NCBI GenBank assembly: GCA_003558125.1
Contig: PWMQ01000073.1
Span: 39,697-103,696, forward strand
Direction: 5' to 3'
DNA from: Natronospira sp.
Lineage (GTDB): Bacteria; Pseudomonadota; Gammaproteobacteria; Natronospirales; Natronospiraceae
DNA length: 64,000 nt
Positions 29,134 to 37,549 of this stretch are shown in pieces; positions within the stretch are counted from its first letter, which is position 1; each line of letters begins with the position of its first letter. Both the position numbers and the translations under genes were made by a program. A model generated the notes under the pieces. The model was not told the origin of the DNA. It saw nothing but the letters and a program-made list of their open reading frames with translations, and made no database searches.

Positions 29134-30435
29134 TCACGGCGTTGCCGGTGCCCATCCATTCAGCCAGCCAGCACGCAGCCGACGTTCTCCATCAATGAGG
29201 GCGGTCCAGGCAAGCAGAATACCTTCTTCGGTAGCCACCGCCGCCGGTACCCCGCTGCTGCGGGCAGCGCTCAGCTCTGTTAATGGGCGTGCTGGGCCAA
29301 GACCGTTCTCCCCGGCTTCTCGCCCCATGATAATCGCGCCCTCATCACCTTCTTCCATCCAGAACAGCACTAAACCTTCATCATCCCCGGCCATGGCTAC
29401 CCGACCCAATGGCCTTCCCTCGTCCACTCGTCTTGACTCTACGACTTGACTGCTACCTGAGTCATCGAAAGCAAAGCGGACTTGCCCGTCACCAGCGGCA
29501 GCGGTGTACCACAGGACGGCGCTTCTGTTGCCGACCGCTTGCGCCGCCGGGCCATTGACGGGGCACGCGGCAATATTCCAGCCATCGTCACGGACCGGGC
29601 GTCGCTCTGCTGCGTGTTCCGGTCTGACGGAATAAATATCACGGATTTCTTCTTCACTTCGATTGCGATAGAACACCCGCGGCCCATCACTCTCCAACAC
29701 CGTCGCCGTCATGCAGCAGTCGCAGACTCGGTCATCCAGTTCCTCATCATGAACCGGCTCATTCTGACCTGGCTGAAAGCGTGCCCAGCGCAAAGTCATG
29801 CTGCCATTGCCATGAGAATGCCCCGAATGCCCATCCACCGTATGTCGGCCATCAAGCCAGCTAACGGCGAGTTCCCCCGTTGGCAATACCGTCGATGACA
29901 GGAAACCGTGCTCGGCCTGTCGTCCCTTCCCATGGAGGATGAAAGGCTCTCCCCAGCTCTTTCCACCATCCTTGGACCAGGCGGCGTGGATGTTGTAGTG
30001 ATAGGTACCGGGCCCGCTTCTCACCAGCCAATGGGCAAACAGCCAGTCACCCACAGGCCGTACACCCGGGGTGTCCGCCCAGTTGGCGAACCAGTCCTCA
30101 CCACTACTGACTGTCATCGGCTCGGACCACTCCACTCCATCATGCCGCGCAAACCGCAAAGCATGACCACCGTTCTCCTTGCCTGCCAGCCACGAGAGGT
30201 AAACCTGCCCCGAATCATCGACCGATAATCTGGGTGCAAAACTCTCCGAATCCGTCACGGGAAGGTCGATCTCATCCAGCGCCAGCGGGGGCTCCGCTTC
30301 ACCGCAACCTGATAAGGACAGCAACGCGGCGATCAACAGGAGCAATAGCCCGCCATAAATCCTGTGGCTAAGGGATGACGGTACGGCCTCAGACCTTGAG
30401 CCAGTGGGTCGACTGTCCCGGGTTTCATGTCTCAT
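29134..30435 (-). CDS. Lipoprotein with sialidase/BNR-type beta-propeller
   Basis: The 433-residue product has a hydrophobic leader and lipobox (LLSLSGC, Cys44). A propeller-like body follows, with repeated Asp-box-like signatures such as SVDDSGQVYLSWL, AAWSKDGGKSWGEPF and PTGELAVSWLDGR. These are typical of the exo-sialidase/BNR fold, but the catalytic Arg triad of true sialidases was not recognised, so glycosidase activity is uncertain. Notable is a His/Gly segment GHSGHSHGNGSM followed by CDCCMTA, a possible metal-binding site. Its start overlaps the acylase stop by four bases, and the kinase follows. Confidence 0.78.
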   Translation of the reverse strand: MRHETRDSRPTGSRSEAVPSSLSHRIYGGLLLLLIAALLSLSGCGEAEPPLALDEIDLPVTDSESFAPRLSVDDSGQVYLSWLAGKENGGHALRFARHDGVEWSEPMTVSSGEDWFANWADTPGVRPVGDWLFAHWLVRSGPGTYHYNIHAAWSKDGGKSWGEPFILHGKGRQAEHGFLSSTVLPTGELAVSWLDGRHTVDGHSGHSHGNGSMTLRWARFQPGQNEPVHDEELDDRVCDCCMTATVLESDGPRVFYRNRSEEEIRDIYSVRPEHAAERRPVRDDGWNIAACPVNGPAAQAVGNRSAVLWYTAAAGDGQVRFAFDDSGSSQVVESRRVDEGRPLGRVAMAGDDEGLVLFWMEEGDEGAIIMGREAGENGLGPARPLTELSAARSSGVPAAVATEEGILLAWTALIDGERRLRAGWLNGWAPATP

Positions 30436-32810
30436 TTTGGCCTCAGTTGCAGCTCATATTGGGGGTCACCGGGGAGGAAAGGGCTGGACCTCCCGGACTT
30501 CCAGTCATCATGCCCCATACGGTACCAGGGTGAAAGAAAGTGACCGCTTTGGCCTCCGGGCATATGAAAGATCCCTGATTGTTCATCTCCGGGGCTGACC
30601 ACCATTCTCTGAGAGGCACCAAAATTCCCCAACTGCACTCTGGGTAGATTGCTGTCGCCCGGCAGGGCCGCCGGGGTCAGATTCAGCCAGCGCCGGAGCA
30701 GTGGATTCATGCTTCCGAAGGGGTGCTGGATTTCAACCCGGTTTCGCTCGCCCCAGGAAACCAATTCCGTATCCGAATTCTCCAGGCCATGATTGTCGAT
30801 CACGGCATCCATCGCCGATACCAGCAGCGCCTCCCAATCGTCATCCTCAGGCGGCAAAAGATGAGGGGGTTGAACCTCCAGGAGGCTGCGCACTGCTCGC
30901 TCCCGCTTCAGGATGGGGCGCATGTCGAAATCCGGATGGGCCTTGAGCACCGGGTGCAGGAGCGGCCCCAAAGCCCGGCCATGAACCGCCTGACGGAAAT
31001 CCCGCAGCAAGGGATAGCCGGTCGATTCGGGCCAGGCATGACCATGCCAGCGGGCCACTGCCTGGTGGAAACGATCCCTGCCGACAGTGGACTCCCCGGC
31101 CCGCACCGCTTCCAGGGCCAGTGGGACCCATTCATAAAGCAACCGGGCTTCGTCATCGAGCTGGATGGCCAACATATCGGCTTCATCAAAGCTTTCCTGC
31201 TCGAACAGGCGGTCACGGATCTGCCGCTGGCGGGCAGCAATGGGGTACCCCCCGTCACCCGCTTTTTTCAGATCCTCTCCCCCGGCGACCCGCGCATTGG
31301 CCGTCCAGAGACGCTGATGATCGGGACGCAAAAGGCGGGGATAGTCGGCGGCTGGCAACCAGCCACCCTTGAGCTGGAACTCGCTGGAAAGGGGTAGGGG
31401 CTCCCCGGGCTGCTGCCAGTTTCCCCGCCTGGGAATCCGCCCCGCAATCGTCCAGCCAATGTCACCAGCGGAATCCACCATGAGGATGTTCTGGGGCGGC
31501 ATACCCAGTGCGGCAGCCGCCTTGCTCGCCTCTTCAAGATCCCGCGCCTGGTAAAGACCCAGAAAATCCATATTGAGGGCGCCCGACAGGGCACCGTTCC
31601 AGACCAGCACATGTTCATCGTCGCCGGCGGTCGACACCACTGGTCCCCACTCGGTCCAGGGGTAATGCACAAGGCGATCCTCACCGCCCCGAACTCGAAT
31701 CCGTTCCTCATGTTCTTCAATGGGAGCACTACCTCCGGGTCGGCGGTAATGGCCCGGCGAATCATCGTCCGGCTCATGGCGCTCGAGGCGCACCCGGGTC
31801 GACCACTCGCCGTAACTGTTAGTAAAGGCCCAGGCCACCCAGCCATTGCTACCTGCGATAATCCCAGGCGTTCCCGGCAGACTGACGCCACTGAGATTCA
31901 GCTGCCGCTCACCGTCCAACTCAAGGCGAAGTCGGTACCAGGTATTGGGCAGTGACAGGCCAAGATGCATATCCCCGGCGAGCAAGGCGCGACCATCCGG
32001 CCCCAGCTCGGCACTTACCGCCCAGTTATTGCTGCCCACCAGAGGTTCTTCGCCACGGAAGAGCCGCCACGGATCGGTCACCACATCCTCGAACTGACGA
32101 GTATCCAGGGCCTCGACCGAGGGCACTGGCGGTAGCGCCGGATAGGGCTCCTCGACGATGGGGGCATCCATGGGGTCGGCAGGGTCAAGCAGAAAGGCCA
32201 GCACCTCGCTGGGCAGGGCATCCGCCATCTGTGCCATTCGCAGACTACGCATGGCCCGCTGATCGGTGAGATAGAAGTACATGGCCAGGTTTACCAGCAG
32301 GCTATCGGCTTCCTGCCAGGGCTCGGGACGGGTGCGCAGCAGCCAGTATTCAGGCGGCCGGGCTGCCAGGGCCTCCAGGCCGGCATTGACCCCCTCGGTA
32401 TAGGCACCCAACATGGCCCGCTCTTTTGCGCTCAGGTTTTCGAGTGCCTGTTCGGCCAGGGCACGGCCCCGCCAGCGGCGACGCTCCCGATCAAAATCCA
32501 CTGCCACCTCACCGAACAGGGCCGCCATTTCACCCGCGCCCGAACGTCGCAGGGTGTCCATCTGAAAAAAGCGAGACTGGGAATGGATGAAACCGCTGGC
32601 ACGGACGAGATCATCCAGGTCTGCCGCCTTGATGGTGGGCACACCCTGCGCATCCTTATATACCGTGACCGGGGCCGTGAGTCCGGGGACCGAGTAAGCA
32701 CCATCTGTGAGCGGCAGGCTGGCGCGCAATAGCAAATAGGCCACTGCGATCAGCAGGGCCACCGTCAGGCCCAATCCGCCCACACCCCATATCATGATGC
32801 GCTTAACCAT
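30432..32810 (-). CDS. Penicillin-acylase-family Ntn hydrolase, membrane-anchored
   Basis: This 792-residue protein belongs to the penicillin amidase family of N-terminal-nucleophile hydrolases. It has one N-terminal membrane segment (about residues 5-28), an alpha-chain region, and the autoprocessing site before Ser260 in PLVGSNNWAVS, where the beta chain would begin. Characteristic beta-chain sequence follows (GDMHLGLSLPNTWYRLRLE, GIIAGSNGWVAWAFTN). Family members hydrolyse amides such as beta-lactams, acyl-homoserine lactones or lipopeptide acyl groups; the substrate cannot be told here. ATG 32810 has an AGGAGG site. It heads the operon with the lipoprotein, kinase and regulator. Confidence 0.9.
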   Translation of the reverse strand: MVKRIMIWGVGGLGLTVALLIAVAYLLLRASLPLTDGAYSVPGLTAPVTVYKDAQGVPTIKAADLDDLVRASGFIHSQSRFFQMDTLRRSGAGEMAALFGEVAVDFDRERRRWRGRALAEQALENLSAKERAMLGAYTEGVNAGLEALAARPPEYWLLRTRPEPWQEADSLLVNLAMYFYLTDQRAMRSLRMAQMADALPSEVLAFLLDPADPMDAPIVEEPYPALPPVPSVEALDTRQFEDVVTDPWRLFRGEEPLVGSNNWAVSAELGPDGRALLAGDMHLGLSLPNTWYRLRLELDGERQLNLSGVSLPGTPGIIAGSNGWVAWAFTNSYGEWSTRVRLERHEPDDDSPGHYRRPGGSAPIEEHEERIRVRGGEDRLVHYPWTEWGPVVSTAGDDEHVLVWNGALSGALNMDFLGLYQARDLEEASKAAAALGMPPQNILMVDSAGDIGWTIAGRIPRRGNWQQPGEPLPLSSEFQLKGGWLPAADYPRLLRPDHQRLWTANARVAGGEDLKKAGDGGYPIAARQRQIRDRLFEQESFDEADMLAIQLDDEARLLYEWVPLALEAVRAGESTVGRDRFHQAVARWHGHAWPESTGYPLLRDFRQAVHGRALGPLLHPVLKAHPDFDMRPILKRERAVRSLLEVQPPHLLPPEDDDWEALLVSAMDAVIDNHGLENSDTELVSWGERNRVEIQHPFGSMNPLLRRWLNLTPAALPGDSNLPRVQLGNFGASQRMVVSPGDEQSGIFHMPGGQSGHFLSPWYRMGHDDWKSGRSSPFLPGDPQYELQLRPK

Positions 32811-33013
32811 CGCCTCCTCCTTCGGTGCCTCACCGGGATTCTGGCACAAGCTGCGGGCGGGGGCGATTCTCTGGCGAATCCAATTAGTCGCATCAATGAC
32901 CAAACTGACCGACGAACGGGATCAATCCTTGCCGAGAAACCGGCTCCGTGCTTATTCTTGGCGGGTCAAAACCACTCGGCCGGCTCAGTAGACGCTGAAT
33001 CAGGGGGGCTCGA

Positions 33014-33541
33014 ATGCTTGTCTTCCAGTATGGCTCCAATCTTTCTTCCCGACGCCTGAACAGCCGCCAGCGGCTGGGCGGCGCCGCCCGTGTCGTTGGC
33101 ATAGCCCGTACCCGACACCCCTATCAATTCTGCTTTCCAGTCTGGGGTGGCATCAACGATTGCGCTGCCGCCGGCATCCTGCCCGGCGGTGAACGGCCCG
33201 TCTGGGGGGTGGTCTATGACATTCCACATCACTTCGTTGTTCGAAGCGAAACCGCCGACCATCCCACACTGGATGCCATAGAAGATGAGGGGCGGGATTA
33301 TTGGCGGGGCCCCGTGGAACTGCTCAGCGCAGATGGCAAGGATTTCCCCGAGAACATCCAAACCTATCACCCCCGCCAGCCTCGTCAGGACCTGCTCACC
33401 CAATGGCACTATGTCCGTCATATCCTTGAGGGTGCACGGGAACACGCTCTGCCGCCGGATTATCAGAACCATCTGGTTGCCTGTATGCTGGACAATAATC
33501 CGAACCTGAAAACCCAACTGAACGAGACCGCGACACTCTGA
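33014..33541 (+). CDS. AIG2/gamma-glutamylcyclotransferase-like protein
   Basis: The 175-residue protein starts MLVFQYGSNLSSRRLNSRQRLGG, where YGSNL is the substrate-loop signature of the gamma-glutamylcyclotransferase (AIG2-like) fold. The acidic residue expected for catalysis lies in LDAIEDEGRDYWRGPVEL. Family enzymes release 5-oxoproline from gamma-glutamyl amines or amino acids, but many bacterial members are uncharacterised. It is divergent from the acylase gene across about 200 bases and is followed by the MAPEG gene after 21 bases. Confidence 0.8.
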   Translation: MLVFQYGSNLSSRRLNSRQRLGGAARVVGIARTRHPYQFCFPVWGGINDCAAAGILPGGERPVWGVVYDIPHHFVVRSETADHPTLDAIEDEGRDYWRGPVELLSADGKDFPENIQTYHPRQPRQDLLTQWHYVRHILEGAREHALPPDYQNHLVACMLDNNPNLKTQLNETATL

Positions 33542-33562
33542 TCCAGCCTTGAGGGGACAAAC

Positions 33563-33973
33563 ATGATCTGGCTACCGGTAAGCAGTCTTTATGCGGGCCT
33601 GGGAGCATTGTTGTTGCTTGCCCTGGCCGGCCGTATCCCGCCCCTGAGGCGACGCCACCGGGTTGGCATCAACAGTGGTGGCCGAGAGGATATCGCCCTG
33701 GCCATGCGCGCCCACGCCAATGCGGTAGAGAACCTGCCATTGGGGCTGCTTCTGCTCGCCCTGCTGGAAATTCAGGGCATTCACGTTGGCTTTTTGCATT
33801 TACTGGGTGGTGGCCTGCTGCTGGGGCGCTTCCTGCATGCCTGGGGCCTGAGTCGCTCTGGCGGTATCAGTTTTGGTCGCTTCTGGGGTATGGTTCTCAC
33901 CTGGTTGTCACTGATCATAATGGCGGGAATGTTGCTATGGCTGGCGTTGCCTCTGAGTCAGGGACAGACCTGA
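33563..33973 (+). CDS. MAPEG family membrane protein (YecN-like)
   Basis: A 136-residue inner-membrane protein with four hydrophobic segments. The MAPEG signature RAHANAVENLPLGLLLLALLE lies in the middle, and GRFLHAWGLSR follows. MAPEG proteins include glutathione-dependent enzymes of lipid and peroxide metabolism; bacterial YecN-like members have no settled role. The neighbouring AIG2-like gene could give a loose link to glutathione metabolism, which is inference. Its last 37 bases overlap the next gene in another frame. Confidence 0.85.
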   Translation: MIWLPVSSLYAGLGALLLLALAGRIPPLRRRHRVGINSGGREDIALAMRAHANAVENLPLGLLLLALLEIQGIHVGFLHLLGGGLLLGRFLHAWGLSRSGGISFGRFWGMVLTWLSLIIMAGMLLWLALPLSQGQT

Positions 33974-34554
33974 GTCATTACCTGCTATCGGAGACCGCTG
34001 AGATCAGGGAGCGTTTTGAGCGCAACCCCCTGTTCGTCCGCGCCTTCGCGGATCTTGTGGAGCCCCATGCCTACCGCAATCTTCTTGCTGCCTTTCACGG
34101 CTACTACCTCATCCTGGAAACCCTGATTCGACGCCGCCAGCAGTGGCTCATGGCCGGGCTGGCAAAGCTTCGGCTCAATAAGGCTGCGTGGCTGGAACAG
34201 GACCTGCAAGCACTCGGTGCCATGCCCGGCCCCGCCGCGCCACTGGCCCTTTTGCCACGCATTCAGTGTCTGCCGGAGGCGGTTGGCGCCTGCTTCATGA
34301 GCGAGTACATCGCCTGGAACGGGGAAGTGGTGGAGAAACACCTCTGCCTGGCCCTGCCGCAGCACTGTCGTGATGCGATCCGCTTCGTTACCGCCTATGG
34401 TCGCAGCCGGCACATGCAATGGCAGCGCTTTCTGGACTGGCTGGATGGTAACCACTGGTCAGAGGAAGACGAGCAGTTGATGCGTCAGGCCGCATGGCAG
34501 GGTTTCTCGGGCCTGGACGAATGGCTACGCTGCTCACTTGAGAGAAAACAGTGA
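33937..34554 (+). CDS. Heme-oxygenase-like protein lacking the usual proximal His
   Basis: The 205-residue all-helical protein matches the bacterial heme oxygenase (BphO/HemO) pattern: an N-terminal LLSETAEIRERFE helix, YRNLLAAFHGYYLILETL, WLEQDLQALGAMPGP, EAVGACFMSEYIAWNGEVVEKHL and FVTAYGRSRHMQWQRFLDWLD. In active enzymes the first helix carries the proximal heme-ligand His four residues after a Thr. Here Arg24 appears at that place after Thr20. The glycine-rich distal helix is also replaced by FMSEYIAWNGE. It may bind something other than heme or have lost activity. It overlaps the MAPEG gene by 37 bases. Confidence 0.7.
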   Translation: MAGVASESGTDLSHYLLSETAEIRERFERNPLFVRAFADLVEPHAYRNLLAAFHGYYLILETLIRRRQQWLMAGLAKLRLNKAAWLEQDLQALGAMPGPAAPLALLPRIQCLPEAVGACFMSEYIAWNGEVVEKHLCLALPQHCRDAIRFVTAYGRSRHMQWQRFLDWLDGNHWSEEDEQLMRQAAWQGFSGLDEWLRCSLERKQ

Positions 34555-34620
34555 GGGGCAAGGGTGAGGGGTTCAGGAGTCGAAAAGAATCTTTTCCTAA
34601 CCCCTAACCCCTAACCCCTT
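34551..34620. repeat. Heptamer repeats and hairpin between convergent genes
   Basis: Between the heme-oxygenase-like gene and pyk lie three exact copies of the heptamer TAACCCC (34598-34618) and two GTGAGGGG units (34551, 34565). A GAAAAGA-A-TCTTTTC palindrome sits between them. The G-rich left part can pair with the C-rich right part to form a long hairpin suited to ending transcription from both sides. Confidence 0.6.
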
Positions 34621-36040
34621 AGACCCTGAGAATCTTCATCGCATTGGTCCCTCCGGCCACGCCTTCAAAGTCACCCTTGGTGAAAATCAGAAGCTCTTTC
34701 TTTTCCACCGCCCCCATGTTCACCAACACATCCGCTGCATCCTCAAGAATTTTCTTGGGATCATGGTGGAGGATGTCGTAGGGAACGGGATAAACCCCTC
34801 GATACAGGGTGACCCGCCGCCGGGTTCGCTCATGGCGCGTCAAGGCATAAATGGGAATGCCGGAACGGATTCTGGACATCCAAAGCGGGGTGGAGCCTGA
34901 TTCGGTCAAGGCAACAATGGCACGCACATCCAGGTGATTGGCTGTATACATGCTGGCCATGGCAATGGCTTCGTCAATCCGTTCAAAGCGGCTATCCAGA
35001 CGATGCCGGGAGCGCTGTGTCCGGGGTTGCTTCTCCGCGCCGACACAAACCCGCTCCATGGCCTCCACCACGCGCACGGGATACTGCCCCGTCGCCGTTT
35101 CCGCAGACAGCATGACGGCATCAGTGCCATCCATGACCGCATTGGCCACATCCAGCACTTCCGCCCGGGTAGGTCGCGGCTGGGTAATCATGGATTCCAT
35201 CATCTGAGTGGCCACAATGACGACCCGGTTCAGGTCCCGAGCCTGGTGGATGATCATTTTCTGGACCGCCGGCAGCTCCGCGTCGCCGATCTCCACCGCT
35301 AGATCGCCACGAGCCACCATCACCCCGTCACTGGCCATAATGATTTCATCGATAGCTTCTACCGCCTCGGATCGCTCGATCTTGGCGATAATGCCGGCCT
35401 GGCCGCCAGCTTCTCTCAGCAAGGAACGGGCCTGATCCACGTCCTCGGCGGAGCGGGGAAAGGAGATTGCCAGGTAATCCACATCCAGATCCGCGGCGGT
35501 ACGGATATCTTCCCGATCCTTCCCGGTCAGGGCAGGCGCCGACAGCCCCCCGCCCTGACGGTTGATGCCCTTGTTGTCCGACAGGCGCCCGCCGATCTCC
35601 ACCCGGGTATGAATCCGCTGCCCCTCCACACTCTCCACGCGCAGAGCAATGAGACCATCGTCCAGCAACAAGACATCGTCAGCCTGGACATCGCCGGGCA
35701 GGCCCTTGTAGGTCAGGCCAACCTGGGTCTCGTCGCCACCTTTGGGGCCCAGACTGGAATCCAATACAAAGCGCTGACCATCACGTAATTCCACCGGGCC
35801 GTTGCGGAAACCGTCTATGCGGATCTTGGGCCCCTGAAGATCCGCCAGCAGGGCCACATCCCGTTCTTCTGCCGCGGCCGCCTCCCGGGCCATCGCCGCC
35901 AGGCGACCGTGATCCTCGGCCTGGCCATGGGAAAAATTGATGCGCATGACATCCACCCCGGCTGCCACCAACTGTCGCAACTTATCAACCGTTGCGACGG
36001 CCGGGCCCAGGGTTGCAACTATCTTGGTTCTTCTTGGCAT
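34619..36040 (-). CDS. pyk: Pyruvate kinase
   Basis: Pyruvate kinase makes pyruvate and ATP from PEP and ADP at the end of glycolysis. The 473-residue protein has the barrel start RRTKIVATLGPAV, substrate and metal residues in RINFSHGQ, LLADLQGPKIR and IIAKIERSEAVEAIDEII, and MVARGDLAVEIG. The regulatory C-terminal domain ends in TKGDFEGVAGGTNAMKIL. It is the last gene on this strand after gap and pgk. A strong hairpin at 36191-36238 separates it from pgk, so it likely has its own promoter in the 150 bases before its ATG. Confidence 0.96.
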   Translation of the reverse strand: MPRRTKIVATLGPAVATVDKLRQLVAAGVDVMRINFSHGQAEDHGRLAAMAREAAAAEERDVALLADLQGPKIRIDGFRNGPVELRDGQRFVLDSSLGPKGGDETQVGLTYKGLPGDVQADDVLLLDDGLIALRVESVEGQRIHTRVEIGGRLSDNKGINRQGGGLSAPALTGKDREDIRTAADLDVDYLAISFPRSAEDVDQARSLLREAGGQAGIIAKIERSEAVEAIDEIIMASDGVMVARGDLAVEIGDAELPAVQKMIIHQARDLNRVVIVATQMMESMITQPRPTRAEVLDVANAVMDGTDAVMLSAETATGQYPVRVVEAMERVCVGAEKQPRTQRSRHRLDSRFERIDEAIAMASMYTANHLDVRAIVALTESGSTPLWMSRIRSGIPIYALTRHERTRRRVTLYRGVYPVPYDILHHDPKKILEDAADVLVNMGAVEKKELLIFTKGDFEGVAGGTNAMKILRV

Positions 36041-36190
36041 GTGAAAGAACAGTCAGCAGGTTAATGACGACAGGCGGTGCCGGCGAAGCGGCATCACCTG
36101 GATTGATATTTCTTCAGACTAACAGGCTAGACGTTCAAGGAGAATAAAGGAATCTCGGGTAAAGGCACAGCTAGGCAGAACCTTCCTCAC

Positions 36191-36238
36191 GCTCCCATAC
36201 GAAAACACCGCCCGAAGGCGGTGTTTTCGTATGGGAGC
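36191..36238 (-). terminator. Perfect 22-bp palindrome, intrinsic terminator after pgk
   Basis: Arms at 36191-36212 and 36217-36238 are perfect inverted repeats of 22 bases with a four-base loop. On the minus strand, the direction of pgk, the loop is UUCG closed by C-G, a very stable tetraloop. The inner GC stem is followed by UUUU in the outer stem. It begins 27 bases past the pgk stop. Its symmetry also allows function on the other strand. Confidence 0.85.
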
Positions 36239-36264
36239 TGTTCACTTGGAACTGTCCACCGTCC

Positions 36265-37467
36265 CTAGCCATGTCCAGCTGCGGCGGCCTGCTCGCTGCC
36301 ACGGCTTTCAAGAATGGCCACCGCCGGTAGCGTCTTGCCTTCCAGGAATTCGAGGAAGGCCCCGCCACCGGTGGAAATATAGGATACCCGATCGGCGATG
36401 CCATACTTGTCCACCGCGGCCAGCGTGTCACCGCCGCCAGCGATGGAAAAGGCGGAGGAATCGGCGATGGCCTCGGCCAGTATGCGGGTGCCCTGTCCGA
36501 ACTGATCAAACTCGAACACACCCACCGGACCGTTCCAGACTATGGTACCGGCTTCCTTGAGGCTTTCGGCGAAGGCCTCGGCGGTATCAGGGCCAATATC
36601 CAGCACCATTTCATCGGCGGCAATCTCATCGACCTTCTTCACGTCCGCCTCGGCGCTGGCATCGAACTCGGTTGCCACGACCACGTCGCTGGGAACCGGA
36701 ATTTCACCGCCCTTGGCTTTGGCTTGCTCCATCAGGCGCTTGGCCTCGGGGATGAGATCGGGCTCGTGCAGGGATTTGCCCACGTCATGACCCGCGGCAG
36801 CAATGAAGGTATTGGCGATGCCACCACCGACAATCAGTCGATCCACCACCTTGCTGAGGCTTTCCAGCACGGTCAGCTTGGTGGAAACCTTGGAGCCGGC
36901 AACGATGGCCACCAGGGGACGCTTGGGGTTCTCCAGGGCATGGCCCAGTGCCTCCAGCTCCCGAGACAGCAGCGGTCCGGCACAGGCGACTGGGGCGAAG
37001 CGGGCGACGCCATGGGTCGAGGCCTGTGCGCGGTGGGCGGTACCAAAGGCATCCATGACAAAGACATCACACAGGGCGGCCATCTTCCGTGCCAGGCCCT
37101 CGTCATCGGCTTTCTCGCCCTTGAGGAAACGAACGTTCTCGCAGAGAACGACCTCGCCTTCCTCGACTGCCACGCCATCGATCCAGTCCTTGACCAGGCG
37201 CACCTTGCGGCCGAGCAATTCCGTCAGGCGTTCCGCCACCGGTGCCAGGGATTGGCTTTCGTCATATTCCCCTTCTGTGGGTCGGCCAAGGTGGGACATC
37301 AGCATTACCCGGGCACCACCGTCCAATGCTGCCTTGATCGTGGGCAGCGAGGCCCGGATGCGGGCGTCACTTGTCACCTTGCCGTCTTTGACCGGCACAT
37401 TCAGATCCTCGCGGATGAGAACGCGCTTGTTACTAAGGTCCAGTTCCGTCATTTTGAGGATGGTCAT
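36265..37467 (-). CDS. pgk: Phosphoglycerate kinase
   Basis: Pgk interconverts 1,3-bisphosphoglycerate and 3-phosphoglycerate with ATP formation. The 400-residue protein opens [20 protein letters not shown] and then [20 protein letters not shown], aligning closely with E. coli Pgk from the first residue. It has the two-domain layout with [12 protein letters not shown] (substrate site) and the ATP-side [14 protein letters not shown] and [14 protein letters not shown] 37467 has GGGAGG seven bases upstream; an ATG at 37452 is less likely. It follows gap and precedes a strong terminator. Confidence 0.97.
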   Translation of the reverse strand: MTILKMTELDLSNKRVLIREDLNVPVKDGKVTSDARIRASLPTIKAALDGGARVMLMSHLGRPTEGEYDESQSLAPVAERLTELLGRKVRLVKDWIDGVAVEEGEVVLCENVRFLKGEKADDEGLARKMAALCDVFVMDAFGTAHRAQASTHGVARFAPVACAGPLLSRELEALGHALENPKRPLVAIVAGSKVSTKLTVLESLSKVVDRLIVGGGIANTFIAAAGHDVGKSLHEPDLIPEAKRLMEQAKAKGGEIPVPSDVVVATEFDASAEADVKKVDEIAADEMVLDIGPDTAEAFAESLKEAGTIVWNGPVGVFEFDQFGQGTRILAEAIADSSAFSIAGGGDTLAAVDKYGIADRVSYISTGGGAFLEFLEGKTLPAVAILESRGSEQAAAAGHG

Positions 37468-37490
37468 CGCCAGCCTCCCTGGTTTGCCAA

Positions 37491-37524
37491 AAACAAATGC
37501 GGGCGCCGGCAGCAACCGGCGCCC
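37491..37524 (-). terminator. Hairpin between gap and pgk, possible attenuator
   Basis: A perfect nine-base inverted repeat (37501-37509 with 37516-37524, six-base loop) lies 25 bases after the gap stop. On the minus strand it is followed by GCATTTGTTTTT. The U-rich part begins a few bases late, so partial termination that lowers pgk relative to gap is more likely than a full stop. Confidence 0.55.
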
Positions 37525-37549
37525 GGACTCATGCCGGCCTGGGGTCGCT

